A stretch of DNA of 64,000 nucleotides from Phytophthora sp. 'mugwort'. Its lineage: Eukaryota > Oomycota > Peronosporomycetes > Peronosporales > Peronosporaceae. The notes beneath the pieces are model-generated. The model ran no database searches. It was not told where the DNA came from and worked only from the letters and a program-made list of their open reading frames with translations. This document shows, one piece after another, positions 30,101-41,300 of this stretch. Location: contig JAUCEF010000004.1 of assembly GCA_033558025.1 (NCBI GenBank), forward strand, positions 2,480,001 to 2,544,000, read 5' to 3'. Positions within the stretch are counted from its first letter, which is position 1, and each line of letters begins with the position of its first letter. The translations under genes were made by a program, and so were the position numbers.

Positions 30101-31279
30101 CTCTACGGTCTCAAGCAGTCGCCGCGCATGTGGAACCACACCATCGACGACTTCATGCTCAAGCTGGACTTCGACAAGTGCGAGACCGACCACTGCGTCT
30201 ACGTCAAGCGCAACGACGACAGCATGGTGCTCGTGGTGCTGTACGTGGACGAACTGGTGATTGCGAGCAGTGATGACGACATGCTCAAGGCGACCAAGAG
30301 CGCACTAAGCAAGCGGTTCGAGATGACGGACCTAGGCGAGCTGAGCTACTTTCTCGGAATGGAGATCAAGCAAGACATCAAGGCTGGTGAGGTGACCATG
30401 CGGCAGACCAAGTTCGCGCGGAGCATCCTGAGCAAGTTCAGCATGGAGAACAGCAAGCCCGTGAAAACGCCGCAGGATCCCGGACTCAAGCTGACCAAGG
30501 CTATGTGCGACGGCGGGTGCAAGCATGATGACACCATGGCAGGCGTGCCTTACCGGAACGCCGTGGGCTGCCTCATGTACTTGATGGTGGGCACCCGACC
30601 GGATCTGGCTGCGGCAGTGGGCACACTGAGTCAGTTCGCTGCAGACCCATGCCCCACGCACTGGCAAGCACTCAAGCGCGTCCTCCGCTACATCCAAGGC
30701 ACGGCGACGTACGGCATCGAGTTTCGCACCAAGGACCAAGACGGCGTCTGCGGCTACTCGGATGCGGACTGGGCGGGTGATGTGGAGTCGCGCCGCAGCA
30801 CGAGCGGATACGCGTTCATGATGAATGGCGGATGCATCAGCTGGAGGAGCAAGAAGCAGAGGACGGTGGCACTATCGTCGACGGAAGCTGAGTACATGGC
30901 GCTATCGGAGGCAACACAGGAGGCCGTGTGGTTCAAGGCGTTTCTGTGCGAGATAGGCGAAACCACAGAGGGCAAGGCGATCAAGATCTACGAAGACAAC
31001 CAAGGATCCATCGCGCTTGCCAAGAATCCCGAGTTTCACAAGCGTACCAAGCACATCGACATTCGCTACCACTTCGTGCGCGAGAAGGTCGAGGACGGAG
31101 AAGTGGTGCTGCAGTATGTTTCGACAACCGACATGCTGGCGGACATCATGACGAAGCCAATCTCTGCGACGCAGTTCAGTGTGCTCCGGAGCAAGCTCGG
31201 CATCGAAGCACCGAAGGCTATCGAGTCGAGTGGGAGTGTTGTCAAGGAGACGCCTCGAGCAGCTACTGTATACCGGTAG
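27149..31279 (+). CDS. gag-pol: Copia Gag-Pol polyprotein, A3, open frame but YVDE
   Basis: 1376 residues, colinear with A2. The reverse transcriptase box at residues 1032-1035 reads YVDE (codon GAA at 30251-30253) where A1, A2 and all B copies read YVDD. The second Asp of this box is a metal ligand in retroelement reverse transcriptases, so activity is probably lost although the frame is open. Other differences from A2 include RNRCTT for RNRCPT (about 29080). Near the C-terminus, two tracts match A1 rather than A2: about 30818-30856 (FMMNGGCISWRSKK) and about 31108-31194 ([22 protein letters not shown]). The stop is inside the 3' LTR. Confidence 0.93.
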   Translation: MSPSPVFSEDPDYAFAMDATPPSAFRINKFDGANFHTWKFKMQMVLEERELWEVTSGEVKLEHCQTAADQALFRKKSRKALAMICLAMEDSQLPLVRSASGAHDAWSRLEGHFEKKSLANKLFLRRRFFTLMMEEGDDVLQHINKLKTLAEQLDAVGAPVSEDDLVITLLGSLSESYQFLITALESRSDTLTWELVTSRLLHEDMKRKEQGGDGDGAAPGQAFMMRDNKHKGRPSKKNGACHNCGKHGHWIAECPSRIHDNTERQRSQRANVALEDDSGDYLFFVDGDDDAAMAASASGTWLVDSGATQHMAHSKKFMRNYKAFTPVDVRLADDGVVQAIGSGDIVMEMKTPRGIKKGVLTNVWHIPKLTRNLFSIGRFTKDVGSVTFDSDGCFIALKGMKCTIGAREGKLFKLCMTPVRLDEANSASPNGSQGDTKSYLWHLRLGHIGHAGLDAIVKKKLSVGIDLGSASKWETCDGCALGKQTRLSFESTSPKRANELLEVVHSDVCGPMRTPTFGGKRYFVTFIDDKSRYCVVYLVKNKWEVADKFAHFVAFAETQTGKRVKELRSDNGGEYKSDKMVKFCSKRGIVQKFTPPYTPQLNGIAERMSRTLVECARCMLEHASLSKAYWGEAVMTAMFLRNRCTTHALDNGKSPYELTTAKKPLLANLKVFGCHAYVHVAKEKRTKLDARSVRCRFLGYSDHEKAYRFEEIESGRVLVSRDAQFMEDVFDGGRRDYKPKEALVDLQDAEEGTTDKEEQSASDDEDEETARDDEFLPGSKRHPRTQSLEEAVETPSAKRYASENRRQGLDEMSAMARDNDKSSEAAYVVDSVGEMPTTFKSAMESNDARKWKEACDSEYDSLRKNDTWDVVPLPKGRKAIGCRWVFRVKENQAGEIERYKARLVAKGFSQKHGIDYDETFAPVAKFTSIRIVLAMAAKYGLKLHQMDVKTAFLNGVLDEDIYMQQPDGYISEGRPDHVCKLKRALYGLKQSPRMWNHTIDDFMLKLDFDKCETDHCVYVKRNDDSMVLVVLYVDELVIASSDDDMLKATKSALSKRFEMTDLGELSYFLGMEIKQDIKAGEVTMRQTKFARSILSKFSMENSKPVKTPQDPGLKLTKAMCDGGCKHDDTMAGVPYRNAVGCLMYLMVGTRPDLAAAVGTLSQFAADPCPTHWQALKRVLRYIQGTATYGIEFRTKDQDGVCGYSDADWAGDVESRRSTSGYAFMMNGGCISWRSKKQRTVALSSTEAEYMALSEATQEAVWFKAFLCEIGETTEGKAIKIYEDNQGSIALAKNPEFHKRTKHIDIRYHFVREKVEDGEVVLQYVSTTDMLADIMTKPISATQFSVLRSKLGIEAPKAIESSGSVVKETPRAATVYR

Positions 31280-31549
31280 GATACCGGTATGACCTTCACT
31301 CGGTGGCACCTCAATCACTCCGGCGATTACGGGACGATGATTACGATGCACGTGGGTACAAGATTGTGGGTACAAGATGGGCATCGACGTGGCGCTCTGC
31401 GATTGGCTGAAGTAGCTCAGTATCCAGTAGAGAATCCAGTAGAGTGTACCCAGTAGGTAGAACTGTAGGCTTAGAGGTAGCAAGGAGTTTGCGAACTAAG
31501 GACCTAAATCAATCACTTTGCATTTTGCCATCAAGTGACCAAGCCTTTT
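31237..31549 (+). repeat. A' LTR: 3' LTR of A3 and left end of the 5220-bp unit
   Basis: 313 bp, with CACTCGGTGGC in place of CACTCAGTGGC. It is followed directly by an internal A fragment (CATGTGACGAC), with no primer-binding site. Confidence 0.9.
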
Positions 31550-32389
31550 CATGTGACGACAGGGAAGGTGTCGATGCGGCAAACCAAGTTTGCGAAAGAC
31601 ATTCTGGAGAAGTTCAACATGGAGAAGAGCAACCCTGTTAAGACGCCACAGGATCCGGGCCTCAAGCTGACCAAGGCCATGTGCGAGGGCGGCTGCAAGC
31701 ACGACGAGACCATGGTAAACGTGCCATACCGGAACGCTGTGGGATGCCTCATGTATCTCATGGTAGGTACACGCCCGGACCTCGCAGCAGCAGTGGGAGT
31801 TCTCAGCCAGTTTGCAGCAGACCCATGCCCGACACACTGGCAGGCGCTCAAGAGGGTCTTCAGGTACATTCAAGGCACGAAGACGCACGGCATCGAGTTT
31901 CAAGCGAGCTGCGACGACGGACCCCAAGGCTATTCAGATGCCGACTGGGCTGGAGACATCGAGTCAAGAAGAAGTACAAGTGGCTACGCGTTCATGATGA
32001 ATGGCGGATGCATCAGCTGGAGGAGCAAGAAGCAGCGGACAGTGGCGCTGTCTTCGACGGAAGCTGAGTACATGGCGCTATCGGAGGCGACACAAGAGGC
32101 GGTGTGGCTTAAGGTGTTCCTGTGCGAGCTCGGCGAGATGACAAGCGATGAAGCAATCAAGATCTACGAGGACAACCAAGGCTCCATCGCGTTGGCCAAG
32201 AATCCCGAATTCCACAAGCGCACCAAGCACATCGACATTCGCTACCATTTCGTGCGCGAGAAGGTGGAAGACGGTCAAGTGGTGCTGCAGTATGTTTCGA
32301 CAACCGACATGCTGGCGGACATCATGACGAAGCCAATCTCTGCGACGCAGTTCAGTGTGCTCCGGAGCAAACTCGCATCGAAGCGCTGA
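31550..32389 (+). pseudogene. A fragment: reverse transcriptase C-terminal part and RNase H
   Basis: Starts abruptly in the reverse transcriptase thumb region (VTTGKVSMRQTKFAKDIL) right after an LTR end and runs through RNase H ([20 protein letters not shown]), A1-like. A 1-nt deletion near 32375 (ACTCGCATCG for ACTCGGCATCG) creates an early TGA at 32387. Nucleotides 32390-32411 continue the A1 3' end and PPT to the next LTR. It has no gag, integrase or YVDD. Confidence 0.88.
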
Positions 32390-32411
32390 AGGCTGTCGAG
32401 CCGAGTGGGAG

Positions 32412-32765
32412 TGTTGTCAAGGAGACGTCTCGACCAGCTGCTGTATACCGGTAGGATACCGGTATGACCTTCACTCAGTGGCATCGCAATCATCCTGTGA
32501 TTACGAGACGAAGATTACGTCACGGTGTTTATGGGACGGTGTTTACGCCACGGACGATTACGCCATGGGTGGGTACAAGATTGTGGGTACATGATGGGCT
32601 CTACGTGGCACTCCCTGATTGGCTGAAGTAACTCAGTATCCAGTAGAGAATCCAGTAGAGTGTACCCAGTAGGTAGAACTGTAGGCTTAGAGGTAGCAAG
32701 GAGTTTGCGAACTAAGGACCTAAATCAATCACTTTGCATTTTACCATCAAGTGACCAAGCCTTTT
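32412..32765 (+). repeat. A LTR (354 bp)
   Basis: Full length and long type, with TTTTACCATC near the end instead of TTTTGCCATC. It is followed directly by the interior of another A LTR (CTGTATACC). Confidence 0.9.
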
Positions 32766-33090
32766 CTGTATACCGGTAGGATACCGGTATGACCTTCACT
32801 CAGTGGCATCGCAATCATCCTGTGATTACGAGACGAAGATTACGTCACGGTGTTTATGGGACGGTGTTTACGCCACGGACGATTACGCCATGGGTGGGTA
32901 CAAGATTGTGGGTACATGATGGGCTCTACGTGGCACTCCCTGATTGGCTGAAGTAACTCAGTATCCAGTAGAGAATCCAGTAGAGTGTACCCAGTAGGTA
33001 GAACTGTAGGCTTAGAGGTAGCAAAGAGTTTGCGAACTAAGGACCTAAATCAATCACTTTGCATTTTGCCATCAAGTGACCAAGCCTTTT
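32766..33090 (+). repeat. A LTR fragment, first 29 bp missing (325 bp)
   Basis: Begins at LTR base 30 (CTGTATACCGG) and runs to CCTTTT. It is tandem to the preceding full LTR and followed by A4 internal sequence. Confidence 0.9.
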
Positions 33091-36000
33091 CAGAAGACTA
33101 GTGCCTGTCACTACTGTGGCGAGCACGGACATTGGATCGCCAAGTGTCCCGTGCGAATCCGCGTGAACGCGGAGCGGCAGAGGCCGCAACGAGCGAATAT
33201 CGCGCAGAGTGAAGACGACTCTGGCGACTTCCTCTTCTCGGTTGGTGGTAACACGGGTGCCTCCAAGTCGAATGGAGTGTGGCTGGTCGACTCGGGTGCG
33301 ACGCAGCACATGACGTACTCGAAGGAGTACATGAAGAACTACAAGAAGATCTCTCCGGTGGACGTGCATCTCGCGGACGACGGTGTGGTTCAGGCTGTGG
33401 GGACCGGCGACATTGCGATGTCGATGAAGACCCCGCGCGGCATGAAGAGGGGTGTACTCACGAACGCGTGGCACATTCCGAAGCTGTCACGCAACCTGTT
33501 TTCGGTTGGTCGGTTCTCCAAGGACGTCGGGCCAGTTATCTTCGAGAGCGACGGGTGCTTCGCTGAAACGAAGAGTCTCAAGTGGAAGCTCGGCGCTCGT
33601 GAGGGCAAAGGGCTGTTCAAGCTGTGCATGACTCCGATGATGCCTGACGAGGCCAATGCGGCAAGTTCGAAGGATCGCCAAGGGGACACCACGTCGTACC
33701 TCTGGCACCTTCGACTTGGTCACATCGGCTATGGCGGTCTAGACGCCATCGTCAAGAAGGGCTACGGTGTTGGTATCGACATGGCGTCGGTGAAGCAGTG
33801 GGAGCTGTGCGACGGATGCTCACTCGGCAAACAAACGCGAGAGAGCTACATGAAGTCGTCGCCGAACCGTGCGAAGCAAGTGCTGGAGGGGTTCACAGCA
33901 ATGTGTGCGGCCCCATGCAGACGCCGACCCTTGGAGGCAAGCGCTATTTTGTCACGTTTATCGATGACAAGTCGCACTTCTGTGTGGTGTACTTGCTGCG
34001 GAACAAGTCCGAGGTGGCTGCCAAATTCGCTAAGTTTGTGGCGTTTGCTGAAACTCAGACCGGCAAGCGCGTGAAAACACTCCGGAGCGACAACGGCGGC
34101 GAGTACACTTCTTGTGAGATGGCCAAGTTCTGTGCGGACCGTGGTATCATGCAGAAGTTCACGCCGCCATACACGCCTCAGCTGAACGGAGTCGCCGAGC
34201 GCATGAACCGGACGTTGGTGGAGTGTGCGCGCTGCATGCTGGAACATGCTGGATTGCCCAAGACGTATTGGGGTGAAGCTGTCGTGACAGCTACGTTCCT
34301 CCGTAATCGGTGTCCGACGCGTGCCATCAACCACGACAACTCGCCGCACCAAGTTTGGACAGGCAAGAAACCGCTGCTAGCGAACCTCAAGGTGTTCGGT
34401 TGCCACGCGTACGTGCACGTGCCGAAGGAGAAGCGCACCAAGTTTGACGCTCGGTCGGTGCGCTGTCGGTTCCTGGGATACTCGGAGCATGAGAAAGCGT
34501 ATCGTTTCGAAGAGATCAAGAGCGGTCGCGTGCTGGTGAGCCGCGACGCGCAGTTTATGGAAGATGTCTTCGACAGTGGGAGACGTGACTACCATCAGAG
34601 GGAGGTGGTGGTCATTCAAGATGAAGAGACAACGGATCAAGATTCGTTGCGGTCGGATGAAGACGACAAAGAAGAAGACGAAGAAGCAGCGCGGGACGAA
34701 GGTTTTGAACCAGGCAGCAAGCGACACCAGCGGACGCAGTCGCTGGAAGAAGCTGTGGAAGTTCCAAGTGCCAAGCGGCAGAGTCGACACCTGACTCTGG
34801 ACGAGATGTCGGCTGCGGCTCAAGAAAGTCAAGACTTCGAGGCTGCTTACGTCGTGGATTCAGTGGGAGAAATGCCGGCCACATTCAAGTCGGCGATGGA
34901 ATCCAACGACGCAAGCAAGTGGAAGGAAGCTTGTGACTCGGAACACGACTCTCTTTGCAAGAACGAGACGTGGGACGTGGTGCCGTTGCCTAAGGGACGC
35001 AAGGCGATCGGCTGCCGATGGGTGTTTCGAGTGAAGGAGAACCAAGCCGGAGAGATCGAGCGGTTCAAGGCGCGCCTGGTGGCCAAGGGGTTCTCGCAGA
35101 AGTACGGCATCGACTATGAGGAGACATTCGCACCAGTGGCCAAGTTCACGTCGATCCGGGTGGTGTTGAGCATGGCTGCCAAGTACGGTCTCAAGCTGCA
35201 TCAGATGGATGTCAAGACGGCTTTCCTGAATGGCGTGCTGGACGAGGAAATCTACATGCAACAGCCCGACGGATACGTTGACGAAGACCACCCGGAGTAC
35301 GTATGCAAGCTCAAGCGGTCATTGTACGGATTGAAACAGTCGCCACGCATGTGGAACCAGACCATCGACGACTTCATGCTAAAGATCGAGTTCACCAAGT
35401 GTAAGACCGACCACTGCGTGTACATTAAGAGGGACGGCGACATCATGGTACTGGTGGTGCTCTACGTTGACGACCTCATCATTGCAAGCAACGACGATGA
35501 CTTGCTGGAATCGACCAAGCGGGCACTCAGCGATCGGTTCGAGATGACGGACCTTGGCGACCTCAGCTACTTTCTCGGTATGGAAATCAAGCAAGATCGA
35601 GAAGTCGGCGTTGTAACGATTCGGCAGACCAAATTCGCGCAAAGTATCCTGAACAAGTTTGGCATGGAAGATTGCAAGCCCGTGAAAACACCACAAGATC
35701 CGGGACTCAAGCTAACCAAGAACATGTGCGAAGGAGACTGCAAGCACGAAGACACATGAAGAACGTGCCGTACCGGAATGCTGTAGGCTGCCTCATGTAC
35801 TTAATGGTGGGCACACGTCCGGACCTGGCGACAGCAGTGGGCTCACTAAGTCAATTCGCGTCGGATCCATGTCCCACACACTGGCAGGCACTCAAGCGAG
35901 TACTTGGGTATATTCGAGGCACGACGGCGCACGGCATCGAGTTCACCGCGAAGGACAAAGAAGGTATTCGCGGCTACTCAGATGCGGACTGGGCGGGCGA

Positions 36001-36499
36001 TATCGAGTCACGTCGCAGTACAAGTGGCTACGCATTCATGATGAACGGTGGATGCGTGAGCTGGCGCAGCAAGAAGCAGAGGACAGTAGCGCTATCGTCG
36101 ACAGAGGCCGAGTATATGGCGCTATCGGAGGCGACACAAGAGGCGGTGTGGCTCAAGGTGTTCCTGTGCGAGCTCGGCGAGATGACAAGCGATGAAGCAA
36201 TCAAGATCTACGAGGACAACCAAGGCTCCATCGCGTTGGCCAAGAATCCCGAATTCCACAAGCGCACCAAGCACATCGACATTCGCTACCACTTCGTGCG
36301 CGAAAAGGTGGAAGACGATCAAGTGGTGCTGCAGTACGTCTCGACAACCGACATGCTGGCCGACATCATGACGAAGGCGATCACTGCTGTGAAGTTTGAA
36401 GTTTTTCGGAAAAAGCTCGGGATCCAAGGTACAACAGCTGTCGAGTCGAGTGGGAGTGTTGTCAAGGAGACGCCTCGAGCAGCTACTGTATACCGGTAG
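33091..36499 (+). pseudogene. A4 copia pol, gag-deleted, frameshifted (copy 1)
   Basis: Starts right after an LTR end at the zinc knuckle (CAGAAGACTAGTGCC), so the primer-binding site, Gag and start codon are missing. It reads knuckle, protease (VDSGATQH) and integrase HHCC. A 2-nt deletion near 33888 (GAGGGGTTC versus GAGGTGGTTC on the minus-strand copy) shifts the frame. The first integrase Asp is changed to Asn (HSNVCGP, codon at 33900). Integrase then continues with RSDNGGEY and AERMNRT, followed by reverse transcriptase with YVDD (about 35465). A 1-nt deletion gives TGA at 35757, and RNase H is open in another frame to 36499. It is a dead element with a distinct C-terminus (MTKAITAVKFEVFRKKLG). 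Confidence 0.9.
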
Positions 36500-36769
36500 G
36501 ATACCGGTATGACCTTCACTCGGTGGCACCTCAATCACTCCGGCGATTACGGGACGATGATTACGATGCACGTGGGTACAAGATTGTGGGTACAAGATGG
36601 GCATCGACGTGGCGCTCTGCGATTGGCTGAAGTAGCTCAGTATCCAGTAGAGAATCCAGTAGAGTGTACCCAGTAGGTAGAACTGTAGGCTTAGAGGTAG
36701 CAAGGAGTTTGCGAACTAAGGACCTAAATCAATCACTTTGCATTTTGCCATCAAGTGACCAAGCCTTTT
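36457..36769 (+). repeat. A' LTR between the two 5220-bp units
   Basis: 313-bp type, identical in context to 31237-31549; followed by CATGTGACGAC. Confidence 0.9.
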
Positions 36770-37609
36770 CATGTGACGACAGGGAAGGTGTCGATGCGGC
36801 AAACCAAGTTTGCGAAAGACATTCTGGAGAAGTTCAACATGGAGAAGAGCAACCCTGTTAAGACGCCACAGGATCCGGGCCTCAAGCTGACCAAGGCCAT
36901 GTGCGAGGGCGGCTGCAAGCACGACGAGACCATGGTAAACGTGCCATACCGGAACGCTGTGGGATGCCTCATGTATCTCATGGTAGGTACACGCCCGGAC
37001 CTCGCAGCAGCAGTGGGAGTTCTCAGCCAGTTTGCAGCAGACCCATGCCCGACACACTGGCAGGCGCTCAAGAGGGTCTTCAGGTACATTCAAGGCACGA
37101 AGACGCACGGCATCGAGTTTCAAGCGAGCTGCGACGACGGACCCCAAGGCTATTCAGATGCCGACTGGGCTGGAGACATCGAGTCAAGAAGAAGTACAAG
37201 TGGCTACGCGTTCATGATGAATGGCGGATGCATCAGCTGGAGGAGCAAGAAGCAGCGGACAGTGGCGCTGTCTTCGACGGAAGCTGAGTACATGGCGCTA
37301 TCGGAGGCGACACAAGAGGCGGTGTGGCTTAAGGTGTTCCTGTGCGAGCTCGGCGAGATGACAAGCGATGAAGCAATCAAGATCTACGAGGACAACCAAG
37401 GCTCCATCGCGTTGGCCAAGAATCCCGAATTCCACAAGCGCACCAAGCACATCGACATTCGCTACCATTTCGTGCGCGAGAAGGTGGAAGACGGTCAAGT
37501 GGTGCTGCAGTATGTTTCGACAACCGACATGCTGGCGGACATCATGACGAAGCCAATCTCTGCGACGCAGTTCAGTGTGCTCCGGAGCAAACTCGCATCG
37601 AAGCGCTGA
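36770..37609 (+). pseudogene. A fragment, copy 2: RT end and RNase H
   Basis: Duplicate of 31550-32389 with the same 1-nt deletion and early TGA (37607-37609). Confidence 0.88.
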
Positions 37610-37631
37610 AGGCTGTCGAGCCGAGTGGGAG

Positions 37632-37985
37632 TGTTGTCAAGGAGACGTCTCGACCAGCTGCTGTATACCGGTAGGATACCGGTATGACCTTCACTCAGTG
37701 GCATCGCAATCATCCTGTGATTACGAGACGAAGATTACGTCACGGTGTTTATGGGACGGTGTTTACGCCACGGACGATTACGCCATGGGTGGGTACAAGA
37801 TTGTGGGTACATGATGGGCTCTACGTGGCACTCCCTGATTGGCTGAAGTAACTCAGTATCCAGTAGAGAATCCAGTAGAGTGTACCCAGTAGGTAGAACT
37901 GTAGGCTTAGAGGTAGCAAGGAGTTTGCGAACTAAGGACCTAAATCAATCACTTTGCATTTTACCATCAAGTGACCAAGCCTTTT
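37632..37985 (+). repeat. A LTR (354 bp), copy 2
   Basis: Duplicate of 32412-32765. Confidence 0.9.
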
Positions 37986-38310
37986 CTGTATACCGGTAGG
38001 ATACCGGTATGACCTTCACTCAGTGGCATCGCAATCATCCTGTGATTACGAGACGAAGATTACGTCACGGTGTTTATGGGACGGTGTTTACGCCACGGAC
38101 GATTACGCCATGGGTGGGTACAAGATTGTGGGTACATGATGGGCTCTACGTGGCACTCCCTGATTGGCTGAAGTAACTCAGTATCCAGTAGAGAATCCAG
38201 TAGAGTGTACCCAGTAGGTAGAACTGTAGGCTTAGAGGTAGCAAAGAGTTTGCGAACTAAGGACCTAAATCAATCACTTTGCATTTTGCCATCAAGTGAC
38301 CAAGCCTTTT
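37986..38310 (+). repeat. A LTR fragment (325 bp), copy 2
   Basis: Duplicate of 32766-33090. Confidence 0.9.
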
Positions 38311-41300
38311 CAGAAGACTAGTGCCTGTCACTACTGTGGCGAGCACGGACATTGGATCGCCAAGTGTCCCGTGCGAATCCGCGTGAACGCGGAGCGGCAG
38401 AGGCCGCAACGAGCGAATATCGCGCAGAGTGAAGACGACTCTGGCGACTTCCTCTTCTCGGTTGGTGGTAACACGGGTGCCTCCAAGTCGAATGGAGTGT
38501 GGCTGGTCGACTCGGGTGCGACGCAGCACATGACGTACTCGAAGGAGTACATGAAGAACTACAAGAAGATCTCTCCGGTGGACGTGCATCTCGCGGACGA
38601 CGGTGTGGTTCAGGCTGTGGGGACCGGCGACATTGCGATGTCGATGAAGACCCCGCGCGGCATGAAGAGGGGTGTACTCACGAACGCGTGGCACATTCCG
38701 AAGCTGTCACGCAACCTGTTTTCGGTTGGTCGGTTCTCCAAGGACGTCGGGCCAGTTATCTTCGAGAGCGACGGGTGCTTCGCTGAAACGAAGAGTCTCA
38801 AGTGGAAGCTCGGCGCTCGTGAGGGCAAAGGGCTGTTCAAGCTGTGCATGACTCCGATGATGCCTGACGAGGCCAATGCGGCAAGTTCGAAGGATCGCCA
38901 AGGGGACACCACGTCGTACCTCTGGCACCTTCGACTTGGTCACATCGGCTATGGCGGTCTAGACGCCATCGTCAAGAAGGGCTACGGTGTTGGTATCGAC
39001 ATGGCGTCGGTGAAGCAGTGGGAGCTGTGCGACGGATGCTCACTCGGCAAACAAACGCGAGAGAGCTACATGAAGTCGTCGCCGAACCGTGCGAAGCAAG
39101 TGCTGGAGGGGTTCACAGCAATGTGTGCGGCCCCATGCAGACGCCGACCCTTGGAGGCAAGCGCTATTTTGTCACGTTTATCGATGACAAGTCGCACTTC
39201 TGTGTGGTGTACTTGCTGCGGAACAAGTCCGAGGTGGCTGCCAAATTCGCTAAGTTTGTGGCGTTTGCTGAAACTCAGACCGGCAAGCGCGTGAAAACAC
39301 TCCGGAGCGACAACGGCGGCGAGTACACTTCTTGTGAGATGGCCAAGTTCTGTGCGGACCGTGGTATCATGCAGAAGTTCACGCCGCCATACACGCCTCA
39401 GCTGAACGGAGTCGCCGAGCGCATGAACCGGACGTTGGTGGAGTGTGCGCGCTGCATGCTGGAACATGCTGGATTGCCCAAGACGTATTGGGGTGAAGCT
39501 GTCGTGACAGCTACGTTCCTCCGTAATCGGTGTCCGACGCGTGCCATCAACCACGACAACTCGCCGCACCAAGTTTGGACAGGCAAGAAACCGCTGCTAG
39601 CGAACCTCAAGGTGTTCGGTTGCCACGCGTACGTGCACGTGCCGAAGGAGAAGCGCACCAAGTTTGACGCTCGGTCGGTGCGCTGTCGGTTCCTGGGATA
39701 CTCGGAGCATGAGAAAGCGTATCGTTTCGAAGAGATCAAGAGCGGTCGCGTGCTGGTGAGCCGCGACGCGCAGTTTATGGAAGATGTCTTCGACAGTGGG
39801 AGACGTGACTACCATCAGAGGGAGGTGGTGGTCATTCAAGATGAAGAGACAACGGATCAAGATTCGTTGCGGTCGGATGAAGACGACAAAGAAGAAGACG
39901 AAGAAGCAGCGCGGGACGAAGGTTTTGAACCAGGCAGCAAGCGACACCAGCGGACGCAGTCGCTGGAAGAAGCTGTGGAAGTTCCAAGTGCCAAGCGGCA
40001 GAGTCGACACCTGACTCTGGACGAGATGTCGGCTGCGGCTCAAGAAAGTCAAGACTTCGAGGCTGCTTACGTCGTGGATTCAGTGGGAGAAATGCCGGCC
40101 ACATTCAGGTCGGCGATGGAATCCAACGACGCAAGCAAGTGGAAGGAAGCTTGTGACTCGGAACACGACTCTCTTTGCAAGAACGAGACGTGGGACGTGG
40201 TGCCGTTGCCTAAGGGACGCAAGGCGATCGGCTGCCGATGGGTGTTTCGAGTGAAGGAGAACCAAGCCGGAGAGATCGAGCGGTTCAAGGCGCGCCTGGT
40301 GGCCAAGGGGTTCTCGCAGAAGTACGGCATCGACTATGAGGAGACATTCGCACCAGTGGCCAAGTTCACGTCGATCCGGGTGGTGTTGAGCATGGCTGCC
40401 AAGTACGGTCTCAAGCTGCATCAGATGGATGTCAAGACGGCTTTCCTGAATGGCGTGCTGGACGAGGAAATCTACATGCAACAGCCCGACGGATACGTTG
40501 ACGAAGACCACCCGGAGTACGTATGCAAGCTCAAGCGGTCATTGTACGGATTGAAACAGTCGCCACGCATGTGGAACCAGACCATCGACGACTTCATGCT
40601 AAAGATCGAGTTCACCAAGTGTAAGACCGACCACTGCGTGTACATTAAGAGGGACGGCGACATCATGGTACTGGTGGTGCTCTACGTTGACGACCTCATC
40701 ATTGCAAGCAACGACGATGACTTGCTGGAATCGACCAAGCGGGCACTCAGCGATCGGTTCGAGATGACGGACCTTGGCGACCTCAGCTACTTTCTCGGTA
40801 TGGAAATCAAGCAAGATCGAGAAGTCGGCGTTGTAACGATTCGGCAGACCAAATTCGCGCAAAGTATCCTGAACAAGTTTGGCATGGAAGATTGCAAGCC
40901 CGTGAAAACACCACAAGATCCGGGACTCAAGCTAACCAAGAACATGTGCGAAGGAGACTGCAAGCACGAAGACACATGAAGAACGTGCCGTACCGGAATG
41001 CTGTAGGCTGCCTCATGTACTTAATGGTGGGCACACGTCCGGACCTGGCGACAGCAGTGGGCTCACTAAGTCAATTCGCGTCGGATCCATGTCCCACACA
41101 CTGGCAGGCACTCAAGCGAGTACTTGGGTATATTCGAGGCACGACGGCGCACGGCATCGAGTTCACCGCGAAGGACAAAGAAGGTATTCGCGGCTACTCA
41201 GATGCGGACTGGGCGGGCGATATCGAGTCACGTCGCAGTACAAGTGGCTACGCATTCATGATGAACGGTGGATGCGTGAGCTGGCGCAGCAAGAAGCAGA

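Larger units (their letters stand above)
24447..31549 (+). repeat. Second copy of a 7114-bp tandem duplication (B5+A3)
   Basis: Matches 17333-24434 with a constant offset of 7114 bp from inside the B LTR (AACCGGTTAACCCG) through the A' 3' LTR. The left edge of homology is inside an LTR, consistent with unequal recombination. Confidence 0.85.
26832..31549 (+). mobile_element. Complete copia element A3 (subfamily A'), likely RT-dead
   Basis: Duplicate of A2 with 313-bp LTRs at both ends and an open gag-pol, but with a changed reverse transcriptase active site and A1-like patches in RNase H. Confidence 0.92.
31237..36456 (+). repeat. Tandem duplication, copy 1 (5220 bp)
   Basis: Contains A' LTR, A 3' fragment, A LTR, LTR piece and truncated element A4. 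It is repeated at 36457-41676 with an exact offset of 5220 bp. The only coding difference noticed is AAG/AGG (Lys/Arg) at about 34889 versus 40109. Confidence 0.88.

Noticed and set aside
32766..33090. Independent short transposon between two LTRs
   Set aside because: It is simply bases 30-354 of an A LTR placed in tandem with a full one.
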